A DNA stretch of 10,707 nt, taken from NCBI GenBank assembly GCA_016928525.1, contig JAFGKO010000208.1, positions 1-10,707 of the forward strand. The letters are read 5' to 3'. The position numbers and the translations under genes are program-made. Shown one piece after another: positions 1 through 5,918 of this stretch (positions within the stretch are counted from its first letter, which is position 1; each line of letters starts with the position of its first letter). The notes beneath the pieces were generated by a model that saw only the letters and a program-made list of their open reading frames with translations, did no database searches and had not been told where the DNA came from. This DNA comes from Anaerolineales bacterium. Its GTDB lineage: Bacteria; Chloroflexota; Anaerolineae; Anaerolineales; Villigracilaceae.

Positions 1-1
1 C

Positions 2-271
2 CTGCGCCGCCTGGACTTCGAGACCCTGGTCAACCACTCCATCGTCCAGACCCTGCAGCGTTCGATCAACACCCAGTTGATGACCGTGGAATTCCTGCTG
101 TTGGCGCTGGCGCTTTTCGGCGGCGTGACCCTGCAAGAATTTGCCGTCATCCTGCTGGTTGGCCTCTTCAGCGGTACCTACTCGTCCATTTTCATCGCCG
201 CCCCCATCCTGGTAATATGGGAAAGCCAGGAATGGAAAACCTGGTTTGGCCGCGGGGAAGTCACAGCCTGA
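2..271 (+). CDS. secF: Protein translocase subunit SecF, C-terminal part (5' end outside window)
   Basis: This is the last 89 residues of SecF, a membrane subunit of the SecDF complex that uses the proton motive force to help pull exported proteins through the SecYEG channel. The frame is open from the first bases, so the gene starts upstream. The visible part has the SecF signature of an amphipathic stretch (SIVQTLQRSINTQL) followed by a hydrophobic helix, a Gly-Gly turn (FGGVTL) and a last membrane helix with GLFSGTYSSIFIAAPIL. This SGTYSSIF(I)A pattern is typical of the final transmembrane segments of SecD/SecF. The protein ends shortly after in a short charged tail (WKTWFGRGEVTA). SecD would be expected just upstream. 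A strong terminator follows at once, so this is the last gene of its operon. The identification is firm although partial. Confidence 0.93.
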   Translation: MRRLDFETLVNHSIVQTLQRSINTQLMTVEFLLLALALFGGVTLQEFAVILLVGLFSGTYSSIFIAAPILVIWESQEWKTWFGRGEVTA

Positions 272-287
272 TTTTGAGTAATGCTAA

Positions 288-316
288 AAAAGGCGCATCG
301 TTTGGATGCGCCTTTT
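288..316. terminator. Bidirectional rho-independent terminator after secF
   Basis: A perfect 12-bp inverted repeat, AAAAGGCGCATC (288-299) and GATGCGCCTTTT (305-316), closes a 5-nt loop. The stem core is GC-rich, with an A-run on the left and a T-run on the right, so it can act on either strand. It lies 16 nt after the secF stop codon. Confidence 0.9.
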
Positions 317-396
317 CATTATGTCACTACAAGGGCGAACACCCGAAGCAGTCTCCTATTGATATTCACCAAAATTGATTAAGTTCCCTTGTAAAA

Positions 397-451
397 CGTC
401 CCGAAGGTTTTCTCGAGTTCGGATCTCCTTCTGAAAAAAACCTTCGGGACG
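397..451. repeat. Dispersed-type palindromic repeat, CGTCCCGAAGG family
   Basis: There are perfect 15-bp arms, CGTCCCGAAGGTTTT (397-411) and AAAACCTTCGGGACG (437-451), separated by 25 nt. The arms are long and perfect and the loop is large, and no gene ends immediately upstream because secF already has its own terminator. It therefore looks more like a mobile palindromic (MITE/REP-like) unit than a functional terminator. The stretch 317-396 before it has no feature I can name. Confidence 0.6.
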
Positions 452-472
452 CTCTTAACCGATTTGGGTATA

Positions 473-523
473 CGTCAATAATAGCGAGGAGATTGCTTCA
501 TCGCTTTGCCCCTCGCAATGACA
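473..523 (-). repeat. Short copy of the TGTCATTGCGAG palindromic element, upstream of the LysE-type gene
   Basis: The right end (512-523, CTCGCAATGACA) is identical to the 12-bp terminal repeat of the 84-bp element at 6393-6476. Read on the minus strand, this copy has TGTCATTGCGAGGGGC, then a shortened middle, then GAAGCAATCTC, matching the left half of that element. The other end (473-488, GTCA...GCGAG) is a degraded terminal repeat with a few extra bases. The element ends only 13 bp before the ATG at 537, so it forms most of the leader of that gene. Confidence 0.75.
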
Positions 524-536
524 TGGGAAATATTAA

Positions 537-1148
537 ATGCTCGATTTTTCGATCTTCCTCCGCGGCCTGATCATCGGCTTCTCTATCGCTGCGCCGGTCG
601 GACCGATTGGCGTGCTCTGCATCCGACGGACTCTGACCGAAGGACGGCTGGCAGGCTTCTTGTCCGGGATGGGCGCAGCCAGCGCGGACATGTTCTACGG
701 CGGGGTGGCAGCTTTCGGTCTGACGGCAGTGCAAGACCTGCTGATCGGCCAATCCAACTGGCTGCGCATCGTCGGGGGAGTCTTCCTTTTATATCTTGGC
801 GTTAAAACTTTTTTCGTCAAACCTGCTGAAGAGGCCACGGAGTCACGGCGTGGCGGGTTATTCGGCGCTTATCTGACTACTTTCTTCCTGACCATTACCA
901 ACCCGATCACCATCCTGTCGTTCATTGCCATCTTTGCCGGGTTACGCCTGGGTGAGACAGACGGAAATTACGCCTCAGCAACCGTCATGGTGCTGGGCGT
1001 GTTTCTCGGCTCGGCTGCCTGGTGGCTAACATTGAGCACCGGGGTTGGTTTTTTGCGTGATAAGTTCACCCTTGTCCTGCTAACCTGGATCAACCGGTTG
1101 GCAGGGATGATCATCTTCGCGTTTGGGTTGGCGGCGCTATTCCTTTAA
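537..1148 (+). CDS. LysE/RhtB-family amino-acid exporter
   Basis: This 203-residue integral membrane protein belongs to the LysE/RhtB/ArgO exporter superfamily, which exports basic or neutral amino acids and related metabolites across the inner membrane. The N-terminus reads FLRGLIIGFSIAAPVGPIG, the family's first helix with its conserved (A)PVGP motif. About six hydrophobic segments follow, at roughly residues 5-25, 40-62, 66-88, 108-133, 145-165 and 180-203. The conserved TITNPITILSF stretch (about residues 119-129) is also characteristic. The length is normal. The substrate cannot be told from sequence. The ATG at 537 is chosen because it begins the conserved first helix. The Shine-Dalgarno is poor, and most of the leader is a palindromic repeat (473-523). 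The gene stands alone. Confidence 0.9.
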   Translation: MLDFSIFLRGLIIGFSIAAPVGPIGVLCIRRTLTEGRLAGFLSGMGAASADMFYGGVAAFGLTAVQDLLIGQSNWLRIVGGVFLLYLGVKTFFVKPAEEATESRRGGLFGAYLTTFFLTITNPITILSFIAIFAGLRLGETDGNYASATVMVLGVFLGSAAWWLTLSTGVGFLRDKFTLVLLTWINRLAGMIIFAFGLAALFL

Positions 1149-1236
1149 AATTTCAGATACGCATCGTTCGTGAGCGGGGCAAGGTCTGGACAGTTCACAA
1201 TTTCAACCAGATCGGTCAAACAGACATTAGCGGAAA

Positions 1237-1320
1237 TTACCACCAAGATACGAAGAACGCCAAGAAAACAAGCTTGGCGTCTTTATTGCGTCAACTTGGC
1301 GCCCCTGGCGGCTTGGCGAT
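1237..1320. repeat. Dispersed palindromic repeat, CCACCAAGAYACGAAG...CTTGGCG type
   Basis: The gap 1149-1450 holds no convincing gene. It contains ACCACCAAGATACGAAG followed by an inverted repeat, ACGCCAAG (1257-1264) and CTTGGCGT (1273-1280), which extends with one bulge to AAGAACGCCAAG / CTTGGCGTCTT. Further CTTGGCG copies follow up to 1318. This is the style of the noncoding repeats with CACCAAGACACGAAG / CTTGGCG words common in genomes of Chloroflexi and some other phyla. It appears degenerate. An open frame at 1170-1448 runs through it and I regard that as chance. Confidence 0.55.
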
Positions 1321-1450
1321 GGGAATTTATTAATGTAAATAGAGCTGGTTTCTTGCAATGCTTCTGTCATCTACCTTACAGGTCTAAAAAGAATGTTTCG
1401 CCTCTTTTTTGTTACAATTTTTTTAGAAGATCGCTCACGAGGAGTTAGCC

Positions 1451-1891
1451 ATGAAAGCAATTGTGCCCCGCAAGCAAACACCTTTACCGGAAAAGAAATT
1501 GGACCTAGACGATCGCAGAAGACTGGACAGGAAAGATTTCTCTTACTATATGCCATTAATCGACTACGACACCAGGGAACTCGTTGGCCATCTGGCCGAT
1601 ATCAGTTCTGGTGGATTCAGGATGGACAGCTTGAGTCCAATACCAACCAACAAAGATATCCAATTCCATTTGGATCTGACCAGTGAAGTGGCCAACAAGC
1701 CTTTCATGATCTTTGTAGCCCGCAGTAAATGGTGCAAGGTCGATCCGCTGGATCCCTTTTGTTACAACGTCGGCTTTCAATTGATCAATATCTCTCCCGA
1801 AGATGTTAAAATATTCAATCGCTTGATGGAAAAATACGGGAAACAACACCAGGATAAGCCCATCGATCTGCGCCGTTCCAATATGTGGTAG
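1451..1891 (+). CDS. PilZ-domain protein (putative c-di-GMP effector)
   Basis: This is a 146-residue soluble protein with one PilZ domain, a fold that binds cyclic di-GMP and then changes the activity of a partner in motility, adhesion or polysaccharide secretion. Both ligand motifs are present: an arginine-rich RxxxR segment (DRRRLDRKD, about residues 18-26) and D-x-S-x-x-G as DISSGG about 30 residues later. The rest (beta-strands through FQLINISPEDV, then a C-terminal helix) fits a single PilZ domain with a short N-terminal extension. The start is supported by AGGAG at 1440-1444, 6 nt before the ATG. It has no operon partner: the next gene is convergent. Base composition is lower in GC than the metal-cluster operon. 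The partner protein and pathway are unknown. Confidence 0.88.
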   Translation: MKAIVPRKQTPLPEKKLDLDDRRRLDRKDFSYYMPLIDYDTRELVGHLADISSGGFRMDSLSPIPTNKDIQFHLDLTSEVANKPFMIFVARSKWCKVDPLDPFCYNVGFQLINISPEDVKIFNRLMEKYGKQHQDKPIDLRRSNMW

Positions 1892-1975
1892 CCATAACGG
1901 GGTTAAATTCTGTCTTCTACACAGGCAAAAGGGTGGAAAAATATGTATCTGTTCAAGAATACGTAAGTTTTAGAA

Positions 1976-2647
1976 CTACAAGCGTAAAGAATTGCCATTC
2001 TTTTTCAACCATTTCCGTCGCAGGTGATAATCGGGCAATATCCTTTCCACCTGCGCCCAAAAGGCTTCGGAATGGTTCATCACCTTCAAATGGCACAACT
2101 CGTGCACCACCACATAATCGATGACTTCCGGCGGAGCCAGCACCAGCCGCCAGGTGAAGCTTAGAGTCCCTTTCGCGCTACAGGAACCCCAACGCGTACG
2201 CGCCGATGAGATGCGTAGCTTCCCGGGCCTAAGGTCATGGTTACGCGCAAAGTATGATACGCGTTCGGTCAACACCCTCCGCGCCTGTTGCCGGTACCAG
2301 GCGGTGAAAACGGATTCGGCACCCGGCTGGGCAGACTTTGCCAGCTTGAAAACGCTGCCCATAACGAGGGCAGGCCTCTGATGCGGAATGAGGCGCAGCG
2401 GAATCGCTTTCCCCAGGTACCAGAAGGTTTCCCCGTCCACATACTGACGGGGAGCCCGCGCTTCATCCCGCACCCTGGCCTGCTTCCGTTCGATCCAGTC
2501 CGCCTTTGCCTCGATAAAGCGCCGGATGTCGGCTTCCTTCATCCGCAGCGACGCGCGGACCGTCAGCGTTCCATCGCTTTCGACGACCAACGAAAGGGTC
2601 CTACGTTTGCTGCGCACCAGCTTGTGGATTTCGATCATGACGGCCAA
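1976..2647 (-). CDS. YgjP-like (DUF45/M48-type) zinc metallopeptidase
   Basis: This 223-residue protein belongs to the YgjP/DUF45 family, relatives of SprT and of M48 metallopeptidases. The zinc-binding motif HELCHLKVMNH is at residues 182-192, with His182, His186 and His192 as ligands and Glu183 as the likely catalytic base. The family's second signature, TRWGSCSAKGTLSF, lies upstream of it. The N-terminal half is the basic, arginine-rich region usual in the family (RSKRRTLSL, then ADIRRFIEAKADWIERK). Length and motif order are normal, so it should be active. The substrate is not known for the family; some members lie next to restriction enzymes, but no such genes are visible here. Residue 4 is also a Met and could be the start. 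It is transcribed divergently from the dCMP deaminase, with 45 bp between them. Confidence 0.88.
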   Translation of the reverse strand: MAVMIEIHKLVRSKRRTLSLVVESDGTLTVRASLRMKEADIRRFIEAKADWIERKQARVRDEARAPRQYVDGETFWYLGKAIPLRLIPHQRPALVMGSVFKLAKSAQPGAESVFTAWYRQQARRVLTERVSYFARNHDLRPGKLRISSARTRWGSCSAKGTLSFTWRLVLAPPEVIDYVVVHELCHLKVMNHSEAFWAQVERILPDYHLRRKWLKKNGNSLRL

Positions 2648-2661
2648 CTATACCATGAGCG

Positions 2662-2669
2662 AGTATAAT
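2662..2669. promoter_or_regulatory. Possible overlapping -10 elements between divergent genes
   Basis: A perfect TATAAT is at 2664-2669 on the plus strand, 23 nt before the deaminase ATG, and TATACT reads on the minus strand at 2667-2662, 14 nt before the metallopeptidase ATG. No good -35 hexamer is visible for either, so the assignment is tentative. If both are used, the two genes compete for RNA polymerase and both mRNAs have very short leaders. Confidence 0.35.
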
Positions 2670-2692
2670 CGCAAAAACTTCGCGGAGGTTTT

Positions 2693-3133
2693 ATGCGCCC
2701 TGATTGGGACTCGTACTTTATGAAAATCGCTGCAGCCGTTTCCGAGCGCTCCACTTGCGACCGCGCTTTGGTGGGCTGCGTGCTGGTGCTCGACAAACGC
2801 ATCCTGACGACCGGCTTCAACGGTTCGCCCGCCGGGCAGGAACATTGCGACGAAGCCGGTCATCTGATGGTAGATGGGCATTGTGTGCGCACCATCCACG
2901 CTGAGACAAATGCCATCATCCAGGCTGCGCTGCACGGCGTTTCGACGCGCGGCTCTACCTGCTACGTGACTCACCTGCCCTGCATCAACTGCACCAAGGC
3001 GCTGATCAACGCAGGTATCACCCGCATCGTGTATGGGGAGGCTTATCGCATGGACGAAAATGCAATAGCCTTTTTGAAGGCGGCGGACATCGAAGTCGTG
3101 CAACACACGAACGGGTTTCGAAAAGTCGAGTAG
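2693..3133 (+). CDS. dCMP deaminase family protein (ComEB-like)
   Basis: This 146-residue zinc deaminase is of the deoxycytidylate deaminase type, which converts dCMP to dUMP and so feeds thymidylate synthesis. The zinc site is complete: His69-Ala-Glu71 (HAETNAI) gives one ligand and the proton-shuttling glutamate, and Pro96-Cys97-x-x-Cys100 (PCINC) gives the two cysteines. The N-terminus MRPDWDSYFMKIA matches the family's usual WDxYFM start, and GFNGSPAGQEHC (residues 41-52) corresponds to the family's YNG(A/S)P substrate-loop region. That supports the ATG at 2693 rather than the internal one at 2720. GGAGG is at 2684-2688, only 4 nt from the ATG, which is rather close. The thioesterase follows 6 nt after the stop codon, so the two are co-transcribed. 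Confidence 0.93.
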   Translation: MRPDWDSYFMKIAAAVSERSTCDRALVGCVLVLDKRILTTGFNGSPAGQEHCDEAGHLMVDGHCVRTIHAETNAIIQAALHGVSTRGSTCYVTHLPCINCTKALINAGITRIVYGEAYRMDENAIAFLKAADIEVVQHTNGFRKVE

Positions 3134-3139
3134 TTATCG

Positions 3140-3577
3140 ATGAACCCATCAAAACCCTGGCTGGAACCGACTTATACATACCAATTCACTATCCCGGATG
3201 AAGCCGTTGACGAAAACGGACACACCAATAATGTGATGTACGTGAAGTGGATGCAGGATGCCGCCGTCCGCCATTATGAGGCCATGGGAGGTACGCAACC
3301 TACGCAGGCCATCGGCGCCACCTGGGTGGTGCGCTCGCACATGGTCGAATACTTGCGCCCGGCTTTTGCGGGTGAACGCATCAAAGTAGAAACCTGGGTG
3401 GTCAACATGCGACGGGTGCGCTCGTTGCGCCGCTATCGTTTCCTGCGGGTAGTGGATGGGCAATTGCTGGTGCGCGGTGAGACGGACTGGGTTTTCGTGG
3501 ATGCAAACAGTGGCTCTCCACGCGTCATCCCAGCGGAGGTGGCCGATTTGTTTACGCTCCTTCCGGACGAGCTCTAA
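3140..3577 (+). CDS. Acyl-CoA thioesterase, 4HBT/YbgC-type hotdog fold
   Basis: This 145-residue single-domain hotdog thioesterase hydrolyses acyl-CoA or acyl-ACP thioesters. The family motif D-x-x-G-H-x-N-N-x-x-Y is clear at residues 24-34 (DENGHTNNVMY), where Asp24 is the probable catalytic residue of the 4-hydroxybenzoyl-CoA thioesterase type. The downstream strands (VEYLRPAFAGERIKVETWV, then RRYRFLRV and LLVRGETDWVFVD) follow the standard order of the fold. Length is normal. The acyl substrate cannot be predicted. There is no clear Shine-Dalgarno, and only 6 nt separate it from the deaminase stop codon, so translation may be coupled. No terminator with a T-run is visible directly after it; the repeat at 3587-3694 follows. 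Confidence 0.88.
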   Translation: MNPSKPWLEPTYTYQFTIPDEAVDENGHTNNVMYVKWMQDAAVRHYEAMGGTQPTQAIGATWVVRSHMVEYLRPAFAGERIKVETWVVNMRRVRSLRRYRFLRVVDGQLLVRGETDWVFVDANSGSPRVIPAEVADLFTLLPDEL

Positions 3578-3586
3578 GCTTAGACG

Positions 3587-3694
3587 AACCACAGATGAAC
3601 TCAGATAAACTTTTTTTTCGATAAACAACCCAAAAGTGCACCAGAAGTATTCCCTTCATCAACAGGTTTTTGTTCATCCGTGTGTATCTGTGGT
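3587..3694. repeat. Dispersed imperfect inverted repeat, ACCACAGATGAACTCAGAT type
   Basis: The left end (3588-3610) has ACCACAGATGAACTCAGAT. The right end (3671-3694) reads, in reverse complement, ACCACAGATACACACGGATG. The two form long imperfect arms around a 60-nt AT-rich middle. This word pair (CCACAGATgaACaCAGAT / ATCTGTGT..ATCTGTGG) is a frequent noncoding repeat in environmental bacterial genomes. It fills the gap between the thioesterase and the transglutaminase-like gene and ends 36 bp before the next ATG. Confidence 0.6.
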
Positions 3695-3730
3695 GAATCT
3701 TAATCACCGAATGTCTTCTTACAAACAAGC

Positions 3731-4699
3731 ATGAAAACCTGCTGGCTATTGACGCTTGCATTCATATGTACCGCCTGTACATCGACAGGTGCCGTTTCAA
3801 AGACCGTTGATACGCCTGAAGTCGTTTTAACACGAGATTATATCGTTCACCAACAGCTTTCTTTGGTCAATGAAGGTAATGCAGAACCAGGAAAGCAAAA
3901 TTTGTGGGTAGCGCTCATTCGTGATGTACCACCCTACCAGAAGGTCATCTCAAGAACAATTTCTCCCGATAAATATACCCTGTCAACAGATGAGTATGGA
4001 AATCAATATGCGGAATTCGATTTCTCCAACCATCCGCCCGGGAGGACCATCGACCTCGATATCGAATACAGAGTCGAGGTCAATGAGCTGACCTACAATC
4101 TCGGCGCTTGCGAGGGAGAGTTACTTGACGAATTCACACAAGCCGAACTGCACATAGAATCCGCCAATCCACAAGTGATTGCGCTCGCAAATGATTTGTC
4201 GAAGGGAAAAAAGACCGCTTGCGAACAGGTCCGGGCATTCTACGATTACGCTGGCGATGAATTGATCTACACCTATAACCGCAAAGCCTGGGGAGCACAG
4301 GCCACATTTGGTTTGATGGGGGCGGATTGCACGGAGTATGCCTCCCTGGTGATCGCTCTCAGCCGGGCTGAGGGCATCCCGGCCCGCTATTACGAGGGCT
4401 TACTGTATTTGGAAGACACACAGAAGGAAGCTGAAATCGCTCAAACCGAACATGCCTGGCTGGATGTCTATTTCCCCGGCGCCGGTTGGGCGGCCATGGA
4501 CCCCACACTGGGACGCCTGCCGATTGGCAGAGAAACTCACTTCGCCCACTATACGCCCAATCACATCATTGTCACGACAGGAAGAAACCCCTCCACCCTG
4601 CGCGGGTCAAGTTACTGGTCGCATCTTTATTGGCCGGGAGAGGCCACAACCATCCGCATCAAAGATGCGAAATGGACGATCGCTCCTCTAACCCAATAA
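3731..4699 (+). CDS. Transglutaminase-like putative lipoprotein
   Basis: This 322-residue exported protein has a C-terminal transglutaminase-like domain of the papain-type fold. The N-terminus (MKTCWLLTLAFICTAC) is a signal peptide ending in Cys16. ICTAC is a passable but not ideal lipobox, so lipid anchoring is likely rather than certain. Residues 25-165 form a beta-rich N-terminal region, as seen before many bacterial transglutaminase domains. The catalytic triad is complete: Cys200 in GADCTEYASL, His241 in EHAWLDVYF and Asp257 in AMDPTLGR. Such proteins act as proteases, peptidases or cross-linking enzymes at the cell surface; the substrate is unknown. The Shine-Dalgarno is very weak, and a palindromic repeat lies just upstream. 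The first half has lower GC than the neighbouring operon. No terminator is visible before the next promoter at 4748. Confidence 0.87.
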   Translation: MKTCWLLTLAFICTACTSTGAVSKTVDTPEVVLTRDYIVHQQLSLVNEGNAEPGKQNLWVALIRDVPPYQKVISRTISPDKYTLSTDEYGNQYAEFDFSNHPPGRTIDLDIEYRVEVNELTYNLGACEGELLDEFTQAELHIESANPQVIALANDLSKGKKTACEQVRAFYDYAGDELIYTYNRKAWGAQATFGLMGADCTEYASLVIALSRAEGIPARYYEGLLYLEDTQKEAEIAQTEHAWLDVYFPGAGWAAMDPTLGRLPIGRETHFAHYTPNHIIVTTGRNPSTLRGSSYWSHLYWPGEATTIRIKDAKWTIAPLTQ

Positions 4700-4747
4700 A
4701 TACTACTTACCGACAACCTCATAGTTAAGAAAGTTCATCCTAAACTA

Positions 4748-4776
4748 TTGACATTTTGTCTATAGTTGTATATACT
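4748..4776 (+). promoter_or_regulatory. Near-consensus sigma-70 promoter of the PadR/MinD-ATPase operon
   Basis: A perfect -35 TTGACA (4748-4753) is followed by a 17-bp spacer and a -10 TATACT (4771-4776). Transcription should start near 4783, giving a leader of about 20 nt with AGGAG at 4794-4798. The promoter is strong and the operator at 4756-4784 covers its spacer and -10 box, which implies control by repression. Confidence 0.85.
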
Positions 4777-4784
4777 ATAGACAA
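4756..4784. promoter_or_regulatory. Operator: perfect inverted repeat over the -10 box, probable PadR site
   Basis: Perfect 11-bp arms, TTGTCTATAGT (4756-4766) and ACTATAGACAA (4774-4784), flank a 7-bp centre. The 29-bp site lies between the -35 box and the likely transcription start and includes the whole -10 box. The first downstream gene encodes a PadR-family repressor, and PadR proteins bind such dyads as dimers and commonly repress themselves. That this PadR is the ligand is an inference from position. Confidence 0.8.
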
Positions 4785-4804
4785 GGTACTGATAGGAGCT
4801 GCAA

Positions 4805-5188
4805 ATGCCCGGTGGACAAGGTTACGGAATGGGACAAGGCCGCAGACGCGGCCAGCGCAAAATGTTTTTTTTGCAATCCTGTCTGCTCGTGCTGCTACAC
4901 CGTGAGCCGGGATATGGTTACAGCCTGATGGACGGCTTGCAAGAATTCGGCTTCCAACCTGACCAGATGGACATCAGTATCATCTATCGGGCCTTGCGAA
5001 ACCTCGGAGAGGACGGTCTGGTCAGCGATACCTGGGACGACAACAGCCTCGGCCCACAACGGCGAGTGTACACCCTCACCCCACTGGGCGAAGATGTGCT
5101 GGCCGAGTGGATCCAAAATTTGCGCCAGAGACGCAAAGAGATCGAGGCGCTGGAGGCAGCTTATGACGCTGTCAAGAAAAATTCATAG
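4805..5188 (+). CDS. PadR-family transcriptional repressor
   Basis: This 127-residue regulator has a PadR winged-helix DNA-binding domain and is probably an autorepressor of this operon. The core runs from about residue 20 (FFLQSCLLVLLHREPGYGYSLMDGLQEFGF) through the recognition helix DISIIYRALRNLGEDGLV to the wing (QRRVYTLTPLGEDVLAEW). The conserved YRALRxLxExGLV and RRVYxLTxxG signatures are both present. It ends in a short charged helix (RQRRKEIEALEAAYDAVKK), as in the short PadR type with a single dimerisation helix. The N-terminal MPGGQGYGMGQGRRRGQRK is Gly/Arg-rich and flexible, reminiscent of the DUF5320 protein encoded next. AGGAG at 4794-4798 fixes the ATG. The inducer is unknown; the gene context suggests a metal, cluster or redox signal. 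Confidence 0.92.
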   Translation: MPGGQGYGMGQGRRRGQRKMFFLQSCLLVLLHREPGYGYSLMDGLQEFGFQPDQMDISIIYRALRNLGEDGLVSDTWDDNSLGPQRRVYTLTPLGEDVLAEWIQNLRQRRKEIEALEAAYDAVKKNS

Positions 5189-5190
5189 GA

Positions 5191-5208
5191 TAACGACTGA
5201 GGTCGTTA
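5191..5208 (+). promoter_or_regulatory. Small hairpin between padR and the DUF5320 gene
   Basis: A perfect 7-bp stem, TAACGAC (5191-5197) and GTCGTTA (5202-5208), closes a TGAG tetraloop right after the padR stop codon. There is no T-run, so full termination is unlikely. It could pause polymerase or mark an RNA processing/stability boundary that lets downstream genes be expressed at a different level from the regulator. Confidence 0.45.
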
Positions 5209-5233
5209 CTACAGTTCACTTGTAAGACACCTA

Positions 5234-5244
5234 AAAGGAGGTGA
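5234..5244 (+). promoter_or_regulatory. Very strong ribosome binding site of the DUF5320 gene
   Basis: AAAGGAGGTGA lies 4 nt before the ATG at 5249 (GGAGG is 7 nt away). It is almost fully complementary to the 16S rRNA tail and is the best ribosome binding site in the window. It suggests that this small protein is made in larger amounts than its neighbours. Confidence 0.7.
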
Positions 5245-5248
5245 CACT

Positions 5249-5515
5249 ATGCCATATAGAGATAGAACCGGACCCACAGGACAGGGTCCCCGCACAGGGC
5301 GCGGCGCAGGAAACTGCAACGGACAGGGCGGCGCTGGGCGCTTTGGTGGTCGCGGCTTGGGATTTGGTCGCGGCGGCCGCGGCCGTGGCTTTGGTCGCGG
5401 CTTGGGGTTTGCCCCGGAGCAGGAGCGCTCCTGGTTGGAAAGCCAGGTTCAGGCCTTGCAATCTGCCCTTCAAAGCATCACAGAACGGTTGGATGCTTTG
5501 AAGAGAGACAAATAA
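5249..5515 (+). CDS. DUF5320-type Gly/Arg-rich small protein
   Basis: This 88-residue protein resembles the DUF5320 family: it starts MPYRDRTGPTGQGPRTGRGAG, then has a low-complexity Gly/Arg/Phe tract (about residues 28-53, with GRGLGFGRG-type repeats), and ends in a short amphipathic, probably coiled-coil helix (residues 60-88, LESQVQALQSALQSITERLDALKRDK). There is one cysteine, in GAGNCNGQGG. Proteins of this type are commonly encoded beside Nitro_FeMo-Co proteins and MinD-type ATPases in anaerobes, but no function is established. The helix suggests oligomerisation, and the cationic glycine-rich part may be a flexible binding segment; both are inference. The strong ribosome binding site points to abundant synthesis. 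It overlaps nothing and lies 25 nt before the next gene. Confidence 0.82.
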   Translation: MPYRDRTGPTGQGPRTGRGAGNCNGQGGAGRFGGRGLGFGRGGRGRGFGRGLGFAPEQERSWLESQVQALQSALQSITERLDALKRDK

Positions 5516-5540
5516 AGATCAAATAAGTAGAGAGCAGTGC

Positions 5541-5918
5541 ATGAAACTTGCAATATCCATCTCCGGTAAGACGCTAGACTCCCCCTTTGACGCGCGCTTT
5601 GGGCGCGCCGCCGCCTTCTGCATCGTGGATACTGAAAACGGTGAATGGCAGGCCTTCGACAACCCGGCGCTGTCCGCTTCGGGCGGCGCCGGCGTGCAGG
5701 CAGCTCAATTCATTGCCAGACAAGGCGCACAGGCGGTGGCCAGCGGGGCGTTCGGACCGAATGCCTTCGACACGCTGGCCGCGGCCGAAATCGAAATGTA
5801 TCTCGCGCCCGGCAACCAGGCTCATAGCGCGGCTGAAATCTTGGCGATGTTCAAAGCCGGGCAGCTGACCAAAGCCGAAGCCGCCACGCACGAAGGGCAT
5901 CACGGAGGCCGTCGCTGA
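5541..5918 (+). CDS. Nitro_FeMo-Co (NifX/NifB C-terminal-like) protein, first copy
   Basis: This 125-residue protein has the dinitrogenase iron-molybdenum cofactor biosynthesis fold, an RNase-H-like domain that holds metal-sulfur clusters (NifX, NafY, NifB C-terminus, Desulfovibrio ORP). The landmarks are MKLAISISG at the start, the FDARFGRAAAFCIVD strand-loop with the family's FGR motif, the SGGAGVQAAQFIA helix and the SGAFGPNAFDTLAAAEIE segment. The tail ends HEGHHGGRR, four residues after AATHEG, giving a His-rich end that could bind metal. No nitrogenase genes are present, so a role in nitrogen fixation is unlikely. Its TGA shares bases with the next ATG (TGATG at 5916-5920), so translation is coupled to the first ATPase, its likely partner. 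The Shine-Dalgarno is weak. Confidence 0.9.
   Translation: MKLAISISGKTLDSPFDARFGRAAAFCIVDTENGEWQAFDNPALSASGGAGVQAAQFIARQGAQAVASGAFGPNAFDTLAAAEIEMYLAPGNQAHSAAEILAMFKAGQLTKAEAATHEGHHGGRR

Noticed and set aside
321..396. Left part of a GGGCGAACAC-type repeat
   Set aside because: The words GGGCGAACACCCG and CAAGGG occur, but I found no matching second arm, so it is too weak to call.
1170..1448. A 92-codon open frame between the exporter and the PilZ gene
   Set aside because: It runs through a palindromic repeat, has no ribosome binding site or recognisable domain, and its composition is not protein-like.
1976..2647. A restriction or defence system around the YgjP-like metallopeptidase
   Set aside because: Some YgjP genes neighbour restriction enzymes, but the genes on either side here encode a PilZ protein and a dCMP deaminase.
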